A DNA stretch of 8,988 nucleotides, taken from Bacteroidales bacterium (lineage in GTDB: Bacteria > Bacteroidota > Bacteroidia > Bacteroidales > WCHB1-69). Positions 5,443-8,988 of this stretch are shown in pieces. Under the pieces are notes generated by a model. That model worked only from the letters and a program-made list of their open reading frames with translations. It did not search any database and had not been told where the DNA came from. The translations under genes were made by a program, and so were the position numbers. The stretch spans positions 1 to 8,988 of the forward strand of contig JAIROC010000501.1 of the NCBI GenBank assembly GCA_031257735.1. Reading direction: 5' to 3'. How positions within the stretch are numbered: position 1 is the first letter of the stretch; the number at the start of each line of letters is the position of its first letter.

Positions 5443-8442
5443 ATGAAAAAGTTACATTTATTAGTAGGGTTAATTATGAGCGTGTTAGTTTCTATGCCAA
5501 TCACTATGCAAGCTCAACTTACATGTCCCAATTTAAATTTCTCAATGGCTACTTTTACGTATTGGCAACCGTATTTAGGATCATGTGGATCAGGTATTAA
5601 TATAAATCCAAGTTCTCCAACAGCGGGCAGACATACTATCATGGATGCACAACAATTGATGATGACAGGACAAATGCAGGATGAACGATGTATGTCTATT
5701 CCTAAAGTACCAACAGGATTTAACTATTCTGCAAAATTAGGAAATGAAAACATAGGCGCTGAAATGGAAGCCTTAGAATATACTATGTTCATAGACAGTA
5801 CAAACTCTTTGTTGATACTGCATTTTGCATGGGCAATGGAAGATCCAAGTCATGACCCTGCAGCACAACCCAAATTTACAATGACCATAAAGGACAGTAT
5901 GGGGCGCGCAATCAATGATAGACGGCTTCCCTGTTCAAATGTGGATTTTGTAGCATCTCAAGACTTACCCGGTTTAGTATGTCAAACGCCTACCTTTTTA
6001 GCGCGTAATTGGACTACGGTCGGCTTCAGTTTAGAACCCTTAATCGGACAAAAAATAAAAATATACTTTGAAACAAGAGATTGTACGCAATCAGGACATT
6101 TTGGTTATGCTTATATCGTAGGAGAATGTAGACCTATGACCATAGACTTAATGTATTGCGAAGGACAATCAGCTGCGCGTATGCGTGCTCCCGATGGTTT
6201 TGTATGGTACAAATGGACAAGAAGTACCAACCCTTCGTGGAAAATTGAAGGAGCTGGACGGCAATTTCAAAATATTGTAGTCTCCGACCCTATAGACAAT
6301 GAAGAATTTATATGTGCTGTAACCTCTGAATTAGGGGAAAATTGTTCCGCAACCTTGCGTACCATCGTTGCAAAAACATCTATTGATGCAGATTTCGTTT
6401 ATGGAATTATGGATGAATATGGGGAAGTTCCTATTTATGAACATAACTTTGAAAACTGGTATGATACATGTAGCCGTACCGCTACCTTCGTGGACTTGTC
6501 TACTGTGAAAAACAGTAAAAAAGAATCTATCTTATGGACAATTGAAGGGTTGGATGTAGTTTCTTATGATTCTTTATTTACTTATACCTTTCCTGATCCC
6601 GAAAAAGATGAGCCTGTTGAATATGTTGTAAAATTAACAGTTACTGCTGAAAATGGATGTATGGATACTTCAAAAGCAAGAATAAATCAACGTATTATGA
6701 TTTACCCTTCTCCCAGAGTAGATGTAGATGGCGAGACACAATTATGTGAAGGAGATTCAACCTACTTAAAAGCTGTTGCAGTTAGATCTAAGTTTATTGA
6801 ACATGTATGGCATTGGACGGATTCAAATAAAATAACACATACCCTAACAGGAGATTCTCTTAAGATATACGGTACTGGAATATATATTCTTACATCGAAA
6901 GACAGCGCAGGTTGTTTTGCGCGAGATACACATATTGTTACTCCTTTAAAACCTGTTATGAAAGTAGATATAACAGATGTAGCTTGCTATGGTGATGCAA
7001 CAGGAAGATTTACACATCATGCCGTATCAGGAGGGCAAAATCCATATCAATCATTCTACTGGATATTATTGGATAAAGATGGAAATTCATACACGGAACC
7101 GGGAAATATCAACGGAGCGATATATATGGATTTAATTGCAGGAACATATTATTTTGAGGCTATAGATGGAAGAGGCTGCGCTTTACGCGATGCAATAGAA
7201 ATAAAACAAAATGACTCCTTGAAAATTACAGGGACACAAAAACCTACTACTTGTGGATCAGATAATGGAAGACTTGATCTCACAGCAATAGGAGGCGTAC
7301 CTCCCTATACGTATGAAGTTAGAAAAGAAGACGACGGCTCTTTAGTAGCTTCCTCGGCTGCAGCAACTAATCTGGCTCCGGGATTATATCGGATTATAGT
7401 TACAGATAACGTAGGATGTATTACATCCGATACCATTAGCGTAACAGCCATTCCAATACCTTATCTCGAAGTGTCTAACAATACTTGGGAAACATGTGAA
7501 GGCGAAAATGGATATATTGTGGTTACGGTTCAACATCTTGTACCTTATGTTTCATTCTCATGGAGTACAGGTAGAGAACAGGATACTACCAATATGATAG
7601 CTAACCTCAAAACAGGAACTTATACGGTAACCATGATAGACGGAAATGGATGTCAGGCAGAGTTGGAAATTGTGGTAGATGCCTATCCAACACCAATAGT
7701 AACGATAGACAAAACGCCCGAATTTTGTGAAAGAGAAGATGGAACTATTACCCTTACCGTAAACAGTGACAGACCTGAAACACTTGGATATCTATGGGAT
7801 GACCGCAATGAAATTACTCCTGATTTAACGGGTTTGAAAGCAGGAATATATAGAGTAGCCGTCTTCGATACGCTTTGTATAACAGAACATGAGATAGAAA
7901 TAGAACATGTTGATGGTCCCGTTGCTAATTTTGAATCTAATTCCTATAATGTGGCAAGTAATACCATATTTACATTGACAGATATATCACAAGGTACTGT
8001 TAAAACATGGAATTGGGATATGAATGACGGAAATACACAAACAGGTAAAATAGTATATTATACTTATGAAAAAACCGGCAACTATAACGTATTTTTGGAA
8101 GTGATAGATGAAAATGCCTGCGTTGATACGGTTTCAAAAATTATTCATGTCTACGAAGAATTAAATGTATATATACCTAATATATTTACACCTAATGGAG
8201 ATAATTATAATAATACATGGAAACCTCAAATGTCGGAATATGCAAAAGAAGGTTATCAATTGTCTGTTTTTGACCGCTGGGGACAAAGAATATTTTATAC
8301 AACAGATACAGAAGCAGAATGGGATGGAACCTTCAATGGGAAACCTGTCGCTCCTAATACAGTGTATTCCTACAGGATTTTAGTTAGAGATTTCACAGGA
8401 CAGGAATATGAATTTGTAGGACATGTAACTGTACTCAAATAA
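5443..8442 (+). CDS. Secreted PKD/SprB-repeat protein with type IX secretion type B sorting domain
   Basis: A 999-residue surface or secreted protein, probably adhesin-like. A Sec signal peptide (1-24, cut likely after MQA) leads into an all-beta N-terminal domain (about 26-230) with GRHTIM (62-67), LGNENIGAEMEALEYT (99-114), WTTVGFSLEPLIGQKIKIYF (190-209) and GHFGYAY (218-224), a module I recognise from other Bacteroidota gliding-type proteins. Then come an Ig-like segment (230-311), a PKD-like segment (about 315-418), an Ig-like segment (about 421-503), four SprB-like repeats (about 504-590, 591-672, 673-750, 751-825; recurring LxxGTYxxxxxDxxGC), and a PKD domain (826-905) with WNWDMNDGNT. 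The C-terminal domain (906-999) has IPNIFTPNGDNYNNTW, LSVFDRWGQRIF and WDGTFNGKPV, matching the CHU_C/gliding-motility sorting signal. Such proteins cross the outer membrane through the type IX system. No catalytic motif is seen, so an enzyme role is unsupported. It stands alone between secG and a strong terminator. The ligand is unknown. Confidence 0.9.
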   Translation: MKKLHLLVGLIMSVLVSMPITMQAQLTCPNLNFSMATFTYWQPYLGSCGSGININPSSPTAGRHTIMDAQQLMMTGQMQDERCMSIPKVPTGFNYSAKLGNENIGAEMEALEYTMFIDSTNSLLILHFAWAMEDPSHDPAAQPKFTMTIKDSMGRAINDRRLPCSNVDFVASQDLPGLVCQTPTFLARNWTTVGFSLEPLIGQKIKIYFETRDCTQSGHFGYAYIVGECRPMTIDLMYCEGQSAARMRAPDGFVWYKWTRSTNPSWKIEGAGRQFQNIVVSDPIDNEEFICAVTSELGENCSATLRTIVAKTSIDADFVYGIMDEYGEVPIYEHNFENWYDTCSRTATFVDLSTVKNSKKESILWTIEGLDVVSYDSLFTYTFPDPEKDEPVEYVVKLTVTAENGCMDTSKARINQRIMIYPSPRVDVDGETQLCEGDSTYLKAVAVRSKFIEHVWHWTDSNKITHTLTGDSLKIYGTGIYILTSKDSAGCFARDTHIVTPLKPVMKVDITDVACYGDATGRFTHHAVSGGQNPYQSFYWILLDKDGNSYTEPGNINGAIYMDLIAGTYYFEAIDGRGCALRDAIEIKQNDSLKITGTQKPTTCGSDNGRLDLTAIGGVPPYTYEVRKEDDGSLVASSAAATNLAPGLYRIIVTDNVGCITSDTISVTAIPIPYLEVSNNTWETCEGENGYIVVTVQHLVPYVSFSWSTGREQDTTNMIANLKTGTYTVTMIDGNGCQAELEIVVDAYPTPIVTIDKTPEFCEREDGTITLTVNSDRPETLGYLWDDRNEITPDLTGLKAGIYRVAVFDTLCITEHEIEIEHVDGPVANFESNSYNVASNTIFTLTDISQGTVKTWNWDMNDGNTQTGKIVYYTYEKTGNYNVFLEVIDENACVDTVSKIIHVYEELNVYIPNIFTPNGDNYNNTWKPQMSEYAKEGYQLSVFDRWGQRIFYTTDTEAEWDGTFNGKPVAPNTVYSYRILVRDFTGQEYEFVGHVTVLK

Positions 8443-8464
8443 ATTATCATTTTAATATGTTGAT

Positions 8465-8505
8465 GGAACGGATGCCTATCTATGCCAAGCATCCGTTTCT
8501 TTTTT
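8465..8505 (+). terminator. Intrinsic terminator after the large secreted-protein gene
   Basis: AACGGATGC (8467-8475) pairs perfectly with GCATCCGTT (8489-8497) around a 13-base loop, and the stem extends by a G-T and a G-C pair to 8465/8499. A T-tract (8500-8505) follows directly. It lies 22 bases after the stop codon. Confidence 0.88.
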
Positions 8506-8520
8506 GCTTCATCAATATCA

Positions 8521-8552
8521 ATTGAAAACTTCATTAATTGAAAATTGAAAAT
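8521..8552. repeat. AT-rich short repeat (ATTGAAAA units)
   Basis: ATTGAAAA occurs at 8521-8528 and 8537-8544, followed by TTGAAAA at 8545-8551. Patches of this composition are common in Bacteroidota spacers; no function is apparent. It resembles in style, but not in sequence, the 7-bp array at 394-435. Confidence 0.4.
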
Positions 8553-8611
8553 GAGCTGACGCACATTGTCTGAAACAAACTCCCTCCTGTATTCTATACT
8601 GTTCTCTGTAG

Positions 8612-8689
8612 TTAAAGTCTGTCTATAAAGTCGGCATTGTTTGGACGGCATTGATGATTACTTTTTTATACATTATAGACAGACACTAA
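8612..8689. mobile_element. 78-bp short relative of the left inverted-repeat element
   Basis: The left end TTAAAGTCTGTCTATA (8612-8627) matches the terminal repeat at 108-123 with two changes, and the right end TATAGACAGACACTAA (8674-8689) matches its reverse complement exactly. Read on the minus strand the interior contains ATCAATGCCGTC, which also occurs just inside the left end of the 108-319 element (140-150 region), so the two are related. This copy lacks the GTCATTGCGAG hairpin and may be an internally deleted form. It encodes nothing. Confidence 0.55.
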
Positions 8690-8705
8690 TTAGTGTCTGT
8701 CTATA
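8674..8705. repeat. 32-bp perfect palindrome at an element junction, right copy
   Basis: Sixteen bases on each side of the centre between 8689 and 8690 are exact reverse complements. The core 32 bases are identical to the core of the palindrome at 299-340; the flanks then diverge. It marks where the 78-bp element (8612-8689) abuts another end of the same family running right from 8690. Confidence 0.85.
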
Positions 8706-8752
8706 GAGTACAAATAGGGTTGTTTCAAAAGCGCTCCCCGCAACAATCAGCA

Positions 8753-8840
8753 CGTCATTGCGAGGAGCGCAGCGACGTGGCAATCCCTAACAATCAATGC
8801 GTTTTGGGGTAGGGATTGCTTCACTGCGCTCGCAATGACG
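8753..8840. repeat. GTCATTGCGAG-type dispersed hairpin repeat, right copy
   Basis: The outer stem CGTCATTGCGAG (8753-8764) pairs perfectly with CTCGCAATGACG (8829-8840), and the inner stem CAATCCCTA (8781-8789) pairs with TAGGGATTG (8810-8818). GAGCGCAG (8765-8772) can alternatively pair with CTGCGCTC (8824-8831). It has the same orientation as the left copy and, like it, is preceded by GCAACAATCA and contains CTAACAATCA. There is no T-tract, so it is not a standard terminator. Confidence 0.8.
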
Positions 8841-8906
8841 GCGTTGTTTAGACGTTTTTGTCTGTTTTCACACAACCTCGAAAATGTCTAATCAACGCTG
8901 TCGTTG

Positions 8907-8932
8907 TAGAGACGATGTGTGCATCGTCTCTG
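8907..8932. repeat. AGAGACGATG hairpin repeat
   Basis: AGAGACGATG (8908-8917) and CATCGTCTCT (8922-8931) are exact inverted repeats around a TGTG loop, with a further T-G closing pair. No T-tract follows. Hairpins of the form GTAGAGACG...CGTCTCTAC are, from memory, a widespread dispersed intergenic repeat; this is a third repeat type in this spacer. Confidence 0.6.
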
Positions 8933-8988
8933 CTATTGTCTGAATCAGAATTTTCAGAATGAACAGAGTGAAATAGCGAAGAATAAAC

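Larger units (their letters stand above)
8443..8988. other. Right non-coding region, repeat-rich
   Basis: No credible gene is present on either strand. It holds the terminator (8465-8505), an AT-rich repeated patch (8521-8552), a 78-bp inverted-repeat element (8612-8689), a 32-bp palindrome (8674-8705), a GTCATTGCGAG hairpin (8753-8840) and a second hairpin (8907-8932). I see nothing nameable in 8553-8611, 8706-8752, 8841-8906 and 8933-8988. The next gene lies beyond the window. Confidence 0.8.

Noticed and set aside
8370..8651. 93-codon open frame on the minus strand
   Set aside because: It runs through the terminator, the AT-rich repeat and the start of the 78-bp element, overlaps the end of the large gene, and has no recognisable protein features.
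340..8673. The gene block as a composite transposon or genomic island
   Set aside because: No transposase or integrase is present, and most of the genes are core housekeeping genes in a familiar order; the flanking repeats are better read as separate insertions in spacers.
148..8840. Recurring hairpins as a CRISPR array
   Set aside because: The copies are two distant intergenic hairpins, not regularly spaced short repeats with unique spacers, and no cas gene is present.

Overview
The window reads as chromosomal DNA of a low-GC Bacteroidota, most likely of the order Bacteroidales. Four things point there. The promoters fit the Bacteroidota pattern (TTTG, about 19 bases, TAnnTTTG) and most starts lack a Shine-Dalgarno sequence. 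The sigma-54 activator / LptE-type lipoprotein / small TPR protein / SecG gene order is typical of Bacteroidales. There is a large protein with PKD and SprB-like repeats and a C-terminal gliding-motility/type IX secretion type B sorting domain. The intergenic DNA carries short-repeat families common in such genomes. The order-level call is inference.

Layout: 1-482 is non-coding and repeat-rich. It has a 212-bp element bounded by terminal inverted repeats, a 42-bp perfect palindrome where that element meets a second repeat end, and six 7-bp tandem repeats next to the promoter of the first gene. 483-2378 encodes a Uup-type ABC-F ATPase. A well-formed Bacteroidota promoter at 2380-2410 then drives an apparent four-gene operon (2432-5207): an orphan sigma-54 activator, lptE (ATGA overlap), a TPR-like protein of unknown function, and secG. 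After a 235-bp gap comes a 999-residue secreted adhesin-like protein (5443-8442), closed by a strong intrinsic terminator (about 8465-8505). 8443-8988 is again non-coding and carries the same repeat families as the left edge.

The genes make sense as housekeeping and envelope functions. ABC-F acts on ribosomes, LptE is part of the outer-membrane LPS insertion complex, SecG is part of the inner-membrane translocon, and the sigma-54 activator may tune envelope genes. The large protein would leave the cytoplasm through Sec and cross the outer membrane through the type IX system. All five genes are on the + strand and look intact.

No new defence or biosynthetic system is visible. The least explained material is the repeat architecture at both edges: a terminal-inverted-repeat element family (TTAGTGTCTGTCTATA) that forms perfect palindromes where two ends abut, combined with a GTCATTGCGAG hairpin whose two copies differ by a paired, stem-preserving change.
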